DNA from: CAYZWU01 sp964482235
GTDB taxonomy: Bacteria; Planctomycetota; B15-G4; CAYZWU01
Direction of reading: 5' to 3'
NCBI GenBank assembly: GCA_964482235.1
Contig: CAYZWU010000003.1
Location: forward strand, 1-64,000
DNA: 64,000 nt
Under the pieces are notes generated by a model. That model searched no databases and was not told the origin of the DNA. It was given only the letters and a program-made list of their open reading frames with translations. This document shows positions 42,530-52,193 of the stretch, piece by piece. A program made the position numbers and the translations under genes. Positions within the stretch are counted from its first letter, which is position 1. The number at the start of each line of letters is the position of its first letter.

Positions 42530-45500
42530 ATGCGCAGCAAGCCCCTCCGGACCGCCTTCCTGACCGCACTCGTCATCCTGCTCGCCCTCATCACCGTCTA
42601 CCCGGCTGCCGATCGCTCGGACGAGGCGGCGCTTCGCGCAAAGGCGGCGAACCTGATGAAGGAGGGCCTCTTCAAGGAAGCCCTTGATCTCTACTCCAGG
42701 CTGGTTCTCGATCGCGACACCGCCCGGGAGAAGGTGCCGGCCGACCTCTTGATTGCGGTCCAATGCCTGCAGCACCTGAACCGGCACAAGGAGATCGACG
42801 CGTTCCTGGAAAAGGCCGTTACGATCCACGGGAAGAACTGGCGGCTCCTCTGGAAAGCGGCCAGGGCTTACATCGATGCCCAGCACTGGGGTTACATGGT
42901 GAGCGGCAAGTTCGAGCGCGGGCCGCACCGGGGCGGAGGCGATTACGTCCTCAGCATGGAGTACGACCGGGTTCTGGCCCTCCGTCTCATGGTCCAGGCC
43001 ATGGCGCTAGCCCGGAACGATGAGGATCACGGCGATTTGGGGACCTTTTGCCTGGACTTCGCTCGCATGGTCGCCTTGTTCCGGAGCGGCGGGCAGTCGT
43101 GGCGGCTCCAGGTCCTGACCGACCTCGGCACGCTGCCCGACTTTCACCAGGGTTATTACTACAATCCCGGCGCCAGGGGAGCGCCTGTAGATGAAAACGG
43201 GAAGCCCGTCTATTACATGATTCCCGATAGCTGGGAGAGCGCGGGGAGCGACGGCGAGAGGTGGCGCTGGCTGCTCGAGACGGTCCGAAAGATCGATCCG
43301 GAACGGTCGGCCGAGGTCCGCATAACGTGGGCCCACTTCCTTTTCAACCAGTTCGGGGTCCAGACCATGGCTGACTACGGCTGGTTCTTCGGCAGGCGGA
43401 CCGACGACAACTCCGAGCCCGGCACGTTCGCCCTGCACACCCTGGGGGAAGGCGAGACCATGGCGAAGCTCGCAACGGGCGTGAAGCGCTTCGAGCTGCC
43501 GGACGAGTTCAACTTCATCAAGATCTACCGCGAGCTGACCGAGGGGCCGAAGTCCGACCATCGGGAGCATGCCTGGAACCAGCTGGCACAAATCTTCGAG
43601 AACCGCCGCCAGTACGACAAGGCTCTCCTCTGCTGGCAGGAAAGCATCGAGAGGCACGGCCCGGGAAGAGGCGACTACAAGATCCAGCGTGTCAAGCAGA
43701 TCCGGGACAACTGGTGCACCTTCGAGCCGACGATGACCCAGCCTGCCGGCTCGGGCGCCACGATCGACTTCCGGTTCCGGAACGGCAGCCGTGTCAGCTT
43801 CGAGGCCCACGCGATCGACATCGACGGGCTCCTGGCAGACACGAAGGCCTACCTGAAGTCCAATCCGCGCAAGCTCGACGGTGAGAAGTATCGCATCGAC
43901 ATGATCGGATACCGCCTGATCGAGAAGAACCAGACGAAGTACATCGGGAAGAAGGTGGCGTCCTGGGATCTCGAGCTGAAACCCCGGCCGAAGCACTTCG
44001 ACAAGCGGATCACTATCACGACACCGCTGCAGAAGGCGGGCGCCTACCTGCTCACCGCCACGATGGAGAAGGGCAACACAAGCCGAGTCGTGGTCTGGCT
44101 GGCGGACACGGTGATCGTGTCGAAGAACCTCTCCCAGGGAGCGTGCTACTTCGTGGCCGACTCGCGAACGGGGAAGCCGATCCCCAAGGCGAACGTGGAG
44201 TTCTTCGGCTACAAGCGGGAAAGGATCGACAGCAAGGTGCGGGGCCTTGTGAGAAAGTACGACATCATCACCCGGAACTTCGCCGAGTTCACCGACGAGA
44301 ACGGCCTTCTCGCGATGTCAGAGAAGCAGATGACAAAAGGCTACCAGTGGCTGGTCATGGTGCGGACCGACGAGGGGCGCCTCGCCTTCCTCGATTTTGC
44401 CCGCGTCTGGTACAGGAGCTACAAGCCGGGGCTCCTCGACAGCTTCAAGAGCATCAGCATCACCGATCGCCCCGTCTACAGACCGGAGCAGACCGTCAAG
44501 TTCAAGTGCTGGGTGCGCCAGGCGAAGTACGACCTCGGCGACGAGGCGCCCTTCGCACATCAGGAGTTCGAGCTGACCATCAAGAATCCCAAGGGCGAGA
44601 AGGTCCTGGAAAAGGTCTTCACCACGGACGGGTACGGAGGCTTCGACGGGGAGTATCCTCTTCCCGACGAAGCCGCTCTGGGCAGCTACTGGTTCAGCCT
44701 GCGTCAGGGAAGAAAAAGGATCTACGGGACCGGAACGTTCCGCGTGGAGGAGTACAAGAAACCCGAGTTCGAGGTGATCGTGAAAGCCCCGGACGAGCCC
44801 GTGACGCTCGGCGACGAGTTCAAGGCCAGGATCGAGGCGAAGTATTACTTCGGCGCGCCCGTGACGAGCGGCAAGGTCAAGGTCAAGGTCACGCGGTCGA
44901 GCCACGAGGGGCGATGGTACCCGGCAGGGCCGTGGGACTGGTTCTACGGCACGGGATACTGGTGGTTCGGCCAGGACTACCTCTGGTATCCGGGATGGAA
45001 CGACTGGGGCTGCTGCCGCCCCATCGGCTGGTGGACCTCCTGGAGCCCCGAGCCCCCTGAAGTCGTCATGGAGCACGAACAGGAGATCGGCGAGGACGGC
45101 ACGCTGGAGATCGGAATCGACACCGCCTTTGCAAAGGAGATCCACGGCGATCAGGATCACAGATACGAGATCTTCGTCGAGGTGACGGACGAGTCGCGGC
45201 GAACCATCACCGGCCAGGGTCAGGTGCTCGCCGCTCGCAAACCGTTCAATGTCTATACCTGGGTGGACCGGGGCTTCTATCGCTTGAACGATACGATCGA
45301 GGCCCGGTTCCAGGCGCGGAGCCTCGACGGGAAGCCGGTTAAGGGCAAGGCCGGGGTCGACCTGTTCAGGATCGAGTACGACGACGAGGGGAAGCCCAAG
45401 GAGACGTCGGTCCGGAACTGGGACGTCGAGATCGACGCGAGCGGATCGGGCAGGCTCCAGATCAAGGCCTCGGAGGCCGGCCAGTACAGGCTCTCCTGCA

Positions 45501-48500
45501 GGATCACCGATGCGAAGGCCCGGACCGAGGAGGGCGGCTACATCTTCCTGATCCGGGGCAGCGGCTTCGACGGTTCCGGGTTCCGGTTCAACGACCTCGA
45601 GCTGACGGTGGAGAAGAAGGAATATGCCCCCGGCGACAGGGCGAAGGTCCTGGTCAACACCAACCGGGTGGACAGCACCGTTCTCCTCTTCCTGCGGCCC
45701 GTGAACGGCACCTATCGGAAGCCCGAGGTCATCGCCCTGTCCGGCAAGAGCGCGCTCCGCGAGATGGAGATCGCCAAGTCGGACATGCCGAACATCTTCG
45801 TCGAGGCGCTCACCGTGAGCAACGGAAGGGTCTTCACGGAGATGCGCGAGATCGTCGTGCCTCCGGAGAAGCGGGTGCTCGATCTGGAGGTGATGCCTTC
45901 GGCCGAGACGTACAAGCCCGGCGAGGAGGCGACCATCCGCTTCCGTGTGAAGGATCACGAGGGAAAGCCGTTCCAGGGATCCACGGTGATCACCGTCTAC
46001 GACAAGTCGGTGGAGTACATCTCCGGCGGTTCCAACGTGCCGGAGATCAGGGCCCACTTCTGGAAGTGGCGGCGCAAGCACAACGCCTGGACAGCCTCGA
46101 ACCTCACATGGGCGGGTTATTCCCACAGGGTGTTCACCAGCCCCGCCATGCATTACCTCGGCGTCTTCGGGTATCTGGCGGCGGACACGGGGCTCGACCT
46201 CGATGCGGCGGACTCGACGATTCTCGAGACGGCAACGATATCGGGCGACACGGGGCGCAGGTCCCGGGACAAGGGTGTCGAAGGGGAGAAGCTGCGCGGG
46301 CTCGGCTACGGGGGCGGCCACGCTCCGCCTGCTCCCACGGGAGAGGTGCTTCACGAGAAGAAGGAGGCGAAGGCCGAGGATCCCGGCGCGCCGCCCATGA
46401 AGGAGCCGACGGTGCGCACAAAGTTCGCGGACACGGCGTTCTGGGCCGCGGCGATCGAGACCGATGCCGACGGCTGCGCCGAGGTCTCCTTCGCCATGCC
46501 GGAAAACCTCACAGCGTGGAAGATCAAGACCTGGGCCATGGGCCGCGGCACCGAGGTCGGCGAGGGCTCGGCCGAGGTCGTGACAAGGAAGAACCTCCTC
46601 CTGCGCCTCCAGGCGCCGCGATTCTTCGTCGAGAAGGACGAGGTGGTTCTCTCGGCCAACATCCACAACTACCTCGACAGGGAGAAGACGGTTCGTGCCG
46701 TCCTCGAGCTCGAAGGCGGCAGCCTCGAAATCCTGTCGGACGCCGCGCAGGACGTGGCGGTGGCTTCGAATGGCGAGAAGCGCGTCGACTGGCGGGTCAA
46801 GGTGAAACGCGAGGGCGAAGCCGTGGTCCGCATGAAGGCCCTGTCCGACGAGGAGTCGGACGCCATGGAGATGCGGTTCCCCGTCTTCGTCCACGGCATG
46901 GCAAAGACCGACTCGTACAGCGGCAGCCTGCGGCCCGGCGAGGAGGAGGCGACGATCACCCTCGACGTTCCGACCGAGCGGCGGGTCAACGAGTCGCGCC
47001 TCGAGATCCGCTACTCCCCCACCCTGGCCGGCGCCATGGTGGACGCGCTCCCCTATCTCGCCGACTACCCCTACGGCTGCACCGAGCAGACGCTCAACCG
47101 CTTCGTGCCCGCCGTGATCACGCAGAAGGTGCTCCGCGACATGGGCCTCGACCTCGCGTCGATCAAGGAGAAGCGGACGAACCTGAACGCCCAGCAGATC
47201 GGCGACCCCGGCGAGCGGGCGGCGCAGTGGAAGAGATTCGAGCGCAACCCCGTCTTCGACGAGGCCCTGCTCGCCGACATGGTGAAGCGGGGGCTGGAGC
47301 GCCTGACGGCGATGCAGCTCTCCGACGGCGGCTGGGGCTGGTTCTCGGGCAGGAGGGAGCGCTCGTCGGCCCATACGACGGCCGTGGTCGTTCACGGGCT
47401 GCAGACGGCGCGGGCCAACGACATGGCCCTCGTCCCAGGCGTGCTCGAAAAGGGGATCGAGTGGCTGAAGCGTTGCCAGTCGGGCGAGGTGACGAAGATC
47501 AGGAACGCCCCCGATTCGAAGCGTCCCTACAAGAGCCAGGCCGACAACCTGGACGCTTTCGTCTACATGGTTCTCGGCGATGCCGGCCATATCGACGACG
47601 AGATGCGCGACTTCCTCTACCGCGATCGGAACAAGATCTCGGTCTATGCCAAGGCGATGTTCGCACTGGCCCTGCACAGGGAAGGCCGCACTGAGAAGCG
47701 GGACATGGTGAAGCGCAACATCGAGCAGTTCCTGGTGAAGGACGGCGAGAACCAGACCTGCTGGCTGAATCTCGGAGGCTGGTGGTGGCACTGGTACGGC
47801 AGCGAGTACGAGGCCCACGCCTATTACCTGAAGCTCCTGGCCGCCGTGGAGCCGGAAAGCGACAAGGCCTCGGGGGTGGCGAAGTACCTGATCAACAACC
47901 GCCGCCACGGCACCTACTGGAAGTCGACGCGCGACACGGCCCTCTGCATCGAAGCCCTGGCCGACTACATGCGGGCGAGCGGGGAGGCCGAGCCGGAAAT
48001 GACGGTTGAGATCCTCCTCGACGGCCGAAAACTGAAGGAGGTGGCGATCAACGCGGCAAACCTCTTCACCTTCGACGGCACGGTGCTGGTCCTCGGCGAC
48101 GCGGTGGAGAGCGGAAAGCACGAGCTCACCTTCCGGAAGAAGGGAAATGGCCCTCTCTACTTCAACGCCTACTTGACCTGCTTCAGCCTGGAGGATTTCA
48201 TCACCCGAGCCGGGCTGGAGATCAAGGTGAACCGTCGGGTCTACAAGCTGATCCCCGAGGAGAAGGAGATCGACGCGGCCGGCTCGCGCGGCCAGGCGGT
48301 GCGGCAAAAGGTCGAGAAGTTCCGCCGCGAGCCGCTGGAAAACCTCTCTCTCCTGAAGAGCGGCGACCTCGTGGAGGTGGAGCTCACGATCGAGAGCAAG
48401 AACGACTACGAGTACATCGTCTTCGAGGACATGAAGGCGGCCGGTTTCGAGCCGGTCGACGTGCAGAGCGGCTACCTCCGGAAGGGATTGCGAGCCTACA

Positions 48501-48688
48501 TGGAGCTGAGGGACGAGCGGGTGGCCTTCTTCGTGAAGCGCCTGGCCCGGGGCACCCACTCGGTGTCGTACCGCCTCAGGGCGGAGATCCCCGGCAGGTT
48601 CAGCGCTCTGCCGGCACGGGGATTCGCCATGTATGCCCCGGAGCTCAAGGCCAATTCAGACGAGATCAAGCTGAATATCGAGGATTAG
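42530..48688 (+). CDS. alpha-2-macroglobulin family protein
   Basis: 2052 residues. Signal peptide (LTALVILLALITVYPAA), a TPR-like region (~25-400), macroglobulin domains (VYRPEQTVKFKCW near 650 is the usual second half start), a Trp/Gly-rich insert (~796-845: GRWYPAGPWDWF, GYWWFGQDYLW, GWWTSWSP), and the thioester domain with GCTEQ (Cys 1517) followed by the alpha/alpha toroid and receptor-like C terminus. Bacterial A2Ms trap host or competitor proteases in the periplasm; the intact CxEQ implies a functional thioester. GGGAGGAA precedes the ATG. No penicillin-binding protein partner (pbpC) is next to it, unlike in many enterobacteria. Confidence 0.93.
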   Translation: MRSKPLRTAFLTALVILLALITVYPAADRSDEAALRAKAANLMKEGLFKEALDLYSRLVLDRDTAREKVPADLLIAVQCLQHLNRHKEIDAFLEKAVTIHGKNWRLLWKAARAYIDAQHWGYMVSGKFERGPHRGGGDYVLSMEYDRVLALRLMVQAMALARNDEDHGDLGTFCLDFARMVALFRSGGQSWRLQVLTDLGTLPDFHQGYYYNPGARGAPVDENGKPVYYMIPDSWESAGSDGERWRWLLETVRKIDPERSAEVRITWAHFLFNQFGVQTMADYGWFFGRRTDDNSEPGTFALHTLGEGETMAKLATGVKRFELPDEFNFIKIYRELTEGPKSDHREHAWNQLAQIFENRRQYDKALLCWQESIERHGPGRGDYKIQRVKQIRDNWCTFEPTMTQPAGSGATIDFRFRNGSRVSFEAHAIDIDGLLADTKAYLKSNPRKLDGEKYRIDMIGYRLIEKNQTKYIGKKVASWDLELKPRPKHFDKRITITTPLQKAGAYLLTATMEKGNTSRVVVWLADTVIVSKNLSQGACYFVADSRTGKPIPKANVEFFGYKRERIDSKVRGLVRKYDIITRNFAEFTDENGLLAMSEKQMTKGYQWLVMVRTDEGRLAFLDFARVWYRSYKPGLLDSFKSISITDRPVYRPEQTVKFKCWVRQAKYDLGDEAPFAHQEFELTIKNPKGEKVLEKVFTTDGYGGFDGEYPLPDEAALGSYWFSLRQGRKRIYGTGTFRVEEYKKPEFEVIVKAPDEPVTLGDEFKARIEAKYYFGAPVTSGKVKVKVTRSSHEGRWYPAGPWDWFYGTGYWWFGQDYLWYPGWNDWGCCRPIGWWTSWSPEPPEVVMEHEQEIGEDGTLEIGIDTAFAKEIHGDQDHRYEIFVEVTDESRRTITGQGQVLAARKPFNVYTWVDRGFYRLNDTIEARFQARSLDGKPVKGKAGVDLFRIEYDDEGKPKETSVRNWDVEIDASGSGRLQIKASEAGQYRLSCRITDAKARTEEGGYIFLIRGSGFDGSGFRFNDLELTVEKKEYAPGDRAKVLVNTNRVDSTVLLFLRPVNGTYRKPEVIALSGKSALREMEIAKSDMPNIFVEALTVSNGRVFTEMREIVVPPEKRVLDLEVMPSAETYKPGEEATIRFRVKDHEGKPFQGSTVITVYDKSVEYISGGSNVPEIRAHFWKWRRKHNAWTASNLTWAGYSHRVFTSPAMHYLGVFGYLAADTGLDLDAADSTILETATISGDTGRRSRDKGVEGEKLRGLGYGGGHAPPAPTGEVLHEKKEAKAEDPGAPPMKEPTVRTKFADTAFWAAAIETDADGCAEVSFAMPENLTAWKIKTWAMGRGTEVGEGSAEVVTRKNLLLRLQAPRFFVEKDEVVLSANIHNYLDREKTVRAVLELEGGSLEILSDAAQDVAVASNGEKRVDWRVKVKREGEAVVRMKALSDEESDAMEMRFPVFVHGMAKTDSYSGSLRPGEEEATITLDVPTERRVNESRLEIRYSPTLAGAMVDALPYLADYPYGCTEQTLNRFVPAVITQKVLRDMGLDLASIKEKRTNLNAQQIGDPGERAAQWKRFERNPVFDEALLADMVKRGLERLTAMQLSDGGWGWFSGRRERSSAHTTAVVVHGLQTARANDMALVPGVLEKGIEWLKRCQSGEVTKIRNAPDSKRPYKSQADNLDAFVYMVLGDAGHIDDEMRDFLYRDRNKISVYAKAMFALALHREGRTEKRDMVKRNIEQFLVKDGENQTCWLNLGGWWWHWYGSEYEAHAYYLKLLAAVEPESDKASGVAKYLINNRRHGTYWKSTRDTALCIEALADYMRASGEAEPEMTVEILLDGRKLKEVAINAANLFTFDGTVLVLGDAVESGKHELTFRKKGNGPLYFNAYLTCFSLEDFITRAGLEIKVNRRVYKLIPEEKEIDAAGSRGQAVRQKVEKFRREPLENLSLLKSGDLVEVELTIESKNDYEYIVFEDMKAAGFEPVDVQSGYLRKGLRAYMELRDERVAFFVKRLARGTHSVSYRLRAEIPGRFSALPARGFAMYAPELKANSDEIKLNIED

Positions 48689-48721
48689 CCCGCAGAGAGG
48701 CGGCAGGCGGCGGTTTTCACA

Positions 48722-48770
48722 CCCCGAAAGCCGGGGATAGGGGTCCCCGGCTTTCGGGGATGATATATTT
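48722..48770 (+). terminator. intrinsic terminator after the alpha-2-macroglobulin gene
   Basis: A perfect 16-bp stem (CCCCGAAAGCCGGGGA and its complement, 48722-48737 and 48744-48759) with a 6-nt loop, 34 nt after the stop codon, followed by an AT-rich stretch with T-rich sequence. It isolates the next gene, which has its own promoter motif. Confidence 0.75.
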
Positions 48771-48777
48771 TGTTTCT

Positions 48778-48816
48778 CCCCTGTAGATTTGACCTGTTTT
48801 TCCACGTTTAACAGAC
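48778..48816 (+). promoter_or_regulatory. bipartite ECF-type promoter motif, copy 2
   Basis: CCCCTGTAGAT, 16 nt, then CGTTTAACAGAC, the same order and spacing as at 40573-40611. It ends 41 nt before the ATG at 48857. Confidence 0.7.
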
Positions 48817-48856
48817 CATTGGATTAATAACCGGGACTCCACGAATGGAGATCGAG

Positions 48857-50521
48857 ATGAAAAAGAGACAGACAGCAATCCTTTGGGCGTTCCTAGTGAT
48901 CCTGGCCGTTTCCCTCACGGCTGCGGCCGCCGATGAGGAGAGGGGCCTGATCATCAAGGAGGAGGGGCATTTCGAAGGCTACACGCTGCTGGCCCCCATC
49001 GGCGGCACGACGACGTTCCTCATCGACATGTCCGGCAGGATCGTCAACACTTGGGAGAGCGACTATCCTCCCGGACAGTCGGCCTACCTCCTCGGGAACG
49101 GGCACCTTCTGCGCACCGCCTCGGTGGGACCGGAGAACCGGATCTTCCGCGGCGGTGGATCGGGAGGGCGCGTCCAGGAGTTCACCTGGGAAGGAGAGCT
49201 GGTCTGGAACTTCGAGTATTCGAGCGATCTCGTGCTGCTGCACCACGACATCGAGCGCCTGCCCAACGGCAACATCCTCATGATCGCCTGGGAGAAGAAG
49301 TCGATGGAAGAGGCCGATGCGGCGGGCCGTGATCCCGAGAAGCTCGGCCGCGAAGGACTCTGGCCCGACACTGTCATCGAGGTCAAGCCCGAGGGAAAGA
49401 CAGGGGGAAAGATCGTGTGGCAGTGGCACGTCTGGGACCACCTGATCCAGGACATCGATCCGGGCAAGGCGAACTACGGGAAGGTGGCCGAGCATCCCGA
49501 GCTGATCGACATCAACCCCCTCGGGTGGGAGCAGCGGCTCACCCAGGAGCAGCGCGAGAGGCTGGCCCAGATCGGCTACCTGGGCAGCGCGAGAAAGCGC
49601 GGGCCGAAGAACAGCAGCCCCGACTGGAATCACACCAACTCGATCGCCTACAACGCCGAGCTCGACCAGATCGTTCTCAGCGTTCTCGGCTTCAACGAGA
49701 TCTGGATCATCGACCACAGCACCACCACCAAGGAGGCGGCAAGCCACAAGGGTGGTCGAAGCGGCAAGGGCGGCGATCTCCTCTACCGGTGGGGCAACGC
49801 GAAGACCTACCAGTGCGGCACGAGCAAGGACCAGCGCCTCTTCGCCCAGCACGATGCGCACTGGATCCCGGACGGCCTGCCCGGTGCGGGAGGCATCATG
49901 GTGTTCAACAACGGCCGCGGCCGGAGGGGTGTGGATTACTCCTCCATCGACGTGATCGTGCCGCCCGTGGACGGGAAGGGTCGTTACAGCCGCGAGAAAG
50001 GCACTGCCTTCGGGCCGGCTTCCGCGGCCTTCAGCTACTCGGCCGAAGAGAAGGCAGACTTCTATTCCGGGCACATCTCGGGAGCCCAGCGGCTTCCCAA
50101 CGGGAACACCTTCATCTGCAGCGGCGAGAGCGGGACGCTCTTCGAGGTGACTGCGGAGAACCGGATCGTCTGGAAGTACGTCAATCCGATCCTCGAGGAC
50201 CGGGGGCCGGGCGGACCGCAAGGCCGGGGTGGACCGGGAGCTGGATTCGGCCGTCCCGGAAGAGAACGCGGGGAACAGGGCGACCGGCCCGGCAGGGACG
50301 GATTCGAAAGAGGCAACCGGCGGCTTCCGCCGCCCCAGGATCGCGGAGGAATGCCTCCCGGCGGCAAGCGCGGGCCGAAGAACTCGGTCTTCAGGGCCTA
50401 CTGCTACGGCGCCGACTACGCCGGCCTCAAGGACAGGAAACTCACGCCGGGAAAAACGCTGCAGGAGTGGCGCAGCGATCAAGAACGGAATGAGCCGCCA
50501 CTTCGCTCCGAGGACGGATGA
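48857..50521 (+). CDS. exported arylsulfotransferase (ASST) family protein
   Basis: 554 residues from the ATG at 48857, behind GGAG; signal peptide AILWAFLVILAVSLTAAA. The ASST-type propeller repeats are visible (GTTTFLIDMSGRIVNTWE, GGRVQEFTWEGELVWNFEY in parts) with candidate catalytic and binding His in HHDIERLPNGNIL, NHTNSIAYN and QHDAHWIPDG. ASST enzymes transfer sulfate between phenols in the periplasm; the relevant His cannot be assigned here without alignment. The C-terminal ~100 residues hold a Gly/Arg/Pro-rich disordered insert (~447-510). It is separated from the A2M gene by a terminator. Confidence 0.85.
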   Translation: MKKRQTAILWAFLVILAVSLTAAAADEERGLIIKEEGHFEGYTLLAPIGGTTTFLIDMSGRIVNTWESDYPPGQSAYLLGNGHLLRTASVGPENRIFRGGGSGGRVQEFTWEGELVWNFEYSSDLVLLHHDIERLPNGNILMIAWEKKSMEEADAAGRDPEKLGREGLWPDTVIEVKPEGKTGGKIVWQWHVWDHLIQDIDPGKANYGKVAEHPELIDINPLGWEQRLTQEQRERLAQIGYLGSARKRGPKNSSPDWNHTNSIAYNAELDQIVLSVLGFNEIWIIDHSTTTKEAASHKGGRSGKGGDLLYRWGNAKTYQCGTSKDQRLFAQHDAHWIPDGLPGAGGIMVFNNGRGRRGVDYSSIDVIVPPVDGKGRYSREKGTAFGPASAAFSYSAEEKADFYSGHISGAQRLPNGNTFICSGESGTLFEVTAENRIVWKYVNPILEDRGPGGPQGRGGPGAGFGRPGRERGEQGDRPGRDGFERGNRRLPPPQDRGGMPPGGKRGPKNSVFRAYCYGADYAGLKDRKLTPGKTLQEWRSDQERNEPPLRSEDG

Positions 50522-50547
50522 TAGCGCTTTGCGGAGGTCCGCTCCTC

Positions 50548-51000
50548 TCACTTCCCCCGACGCACGGCCTGGATAAGCGTATCGAGGCTCTGAAGAAATC
50601 GTGACCGGTCCTTCTTCGTGAACGGAACGGGCCCGCCCCTGAGTGTCCCGAGCTCGCGCAGGTGAGACATGATCTCCCGGTTCGCGATCGCCTCGCCGAT
50701 CGACTCCTCCTTGAAGAGGCGGCCCCGCGTACCGAGCACCCTGGCTCCCTTTTTCAGACAACGCGAGGCGAGCAGGATATCGTCTGTGATCACGATATCG
50801 TTCTCAGCCAGGTGCTCGACGATCCAGTCGTCGGCCGCATCGAACCCATCGCCTACCAGCACCAGCTTGATCGATCGGCTCTCCGGAACCCGCATCCACG
50901 AGTTGGCGGCCACGTAGACCTTGAGCGCGCAACGAGCGGCCACGCGGAAGACCTCGTTCTTCACCGGGCAACCATCGGCATCCACGAAAATGTCGAGCAA
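50548..51000 (-). CDS. yaiI: YaiI/YqxD (UPF0178, DUF188) family protein
   Basis: 150 residues with the DUF188 signature: IFVDADGCPVK at the N terminus, NDIVITDDILLA, LGTRGRL and HLRELGTLRGGPVPFTKKDRS (as GGPVPFTKKDR). The fold is NYN/PIN-like with conserved Asp residues, suggesting a metal-dependent nuclease, but no activity is established. Start is TTG (GAGAGG upstream), 12 nt after the stop of the EEP gene, so the two form an operon. It is convergent with the arylsulfotransferase gene. Confidence 0.9.
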   Translation of the reverse strand: MLDIFVDADGCPVKNEVFRVAARCALKVYVAANSWMRVPESRSIKLVLVGDGFDAADDWIVEHLAENDIVITDDILLASRCLKKGARVLGTRGRLFKEESIGEAIANREIMSHLRELGTLRGGPVPFTKKDRSRFLQSLDTLIQAVRRGK

Positions 51001-51012
51001 GGCGGTTCCTCT

Positions 51013-52041
51013 CTAGAGCGTGATCTTCACGGCCACGGGGTAGTGGTCCGATGCCTCCTTCAGCTGCTTCTTCACGGCCTTCACCTCGGCCGGTGCACCG
51101 GAAAGGCTCGGATTCCAGACGAGGGCGTTCTCGTGCTTGAGCGATCGCGAGACGAGCACGTGATCGATCAGCACGTTGATTCTGTCCTCGGTCAGCCGAT
51201 CGCGGAAACGGCTCGTGTAGGGAGTCCAGCCGTATCGACCGAATTTCGGCTTATGGATAATGTTACGCAGAATCTTCTCCGGCTCCCAGACATTGCCGAG
51301 GAGAATCTCCACTGCGCTCCGGTTCAGGCGCTGCTCGTAGTAGTCCATGCCGAAGCCGTCGTTCACGTCGCCGGCCACGATCAGCTTCAGCTCGGGATTC
51401 TTGTCGAGCCACTGGTCGCATCGCTCGCGCACCGAGAAGCACTCGGCGTAGAGCTTCCTGCGGTTGCGCTCCGAAAGCTTCTCGAACCGAGCCATGTCGA
51501 CGGAGTCGAAGATTCCCTTCGACTTGGTGTGCACGACGATGATCCGGCCGAGCTCGATGCCCGTCTCTCCGGCCTTGCGGATCGAGAGCTCGAGCGGCGG
51601 GCGGTAATGCTTGTACTGCTCCTTGATCAGCGAGTCGTTGGTGTCCACGCGGAACGGCTCGTCGAAGGGATTCTTCTTCTTGTTCTTCTCCGGCTTGTGA
51701 ACGACCTTGACCTTGCTCGACCGGTAGAGAGCGCAGAGCTCCTGCTGTCCGCCGGACGAAATGCCGTGGACGCCCTTGTACGCGGGATCGAATCCGTGCA
51801 GATCGCGCCAGGCCTCCAGCTGCTTGGAAGCCGTCTTTGCGCCGCTCTTCAACGTGTCGGGTCCCTCGACGATGCAGAGGATATCGGGATCGATCGCCTT
51901 GACCACGTCGGCGAGCTGCTCGCTGCGCACCGCATCGACCTGATCGCCGTAATCACCCTCGCCGGCCTTTTTCGGCGTGCCGTCGCTCCGGAAGAATTCC
52001 TTCATCCATTCCACGTTGTAGACCGCGAACTTGATCTTCAT
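51013..52041 (-). CDS. endonuclease/exonuclease/phosphatase (EEP) family protein
   Basis: 342 residues with the EEP fold: YNVEWM near the start, CIVEGP, IVVHTKSKG, LIVAGDVNDGFG and, at the end, DHYPVAVKI. These supply the metal-binding Asn/Glu, the catalytic Asp-x-Asn pair and the catalytic His. It may act on nucleic acid, sugar phosphates or lipids; no signal peptide is visible, so it is probably cytoplasmic. GGGGGTGCAGC lies before the ATG. Confidence 0.85.
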   Translation of the reverse strand: MKIKFAVYNVEWMKEFFRSDGTPKKAGEGDYGDQVDAVRSEQLADVVKAIDPDILCIVEGPDTLKSGAKTASKQLEAWRDLHGFDPAYKGVHGISSGGQQELCALYRSSKVKVVHKPEKNKKKNPFDEPFRVDTNDSLIKEQYKHYRPPLELSIRKAGETGIELGRIIVVHTKSKGIFDSVDMARFEKLSERNRRKLYAECFSVRERCDQWLDKNPELKLIVAGDVNDGFGMDYYEQRLNRSAVEILLGNVWEPEKILRNIIHKPKFGRYGWTPYTSRFRDRLTEDRINVLIDHVLVSRSLKHENALVWNPSLSGAPAEVKAVKKQLKEASDHYPVAVKITL

Positions 52042-52193
52042 GCTGCACCCCCATCGATCTTGAACTGTAAAGTCGGTAGTGACCTAACAACCGCGTCATC
52101 ACCATAGCACGAGGCAGCCCTGATGCACGTCAGAAATGAACCGATCCGGGGAGGAGACGGGAACGCGAGGTCGGCGAGCTTTCAGAGGGGCGG

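Noticed and set aside
44318..48559. Very long open frame antisense to the alpha-2-macroglobulin gene
   Set aside because: It is an artefact of high GC at third positions; the composition is unlike a protein and the sense frame is a clear family member.
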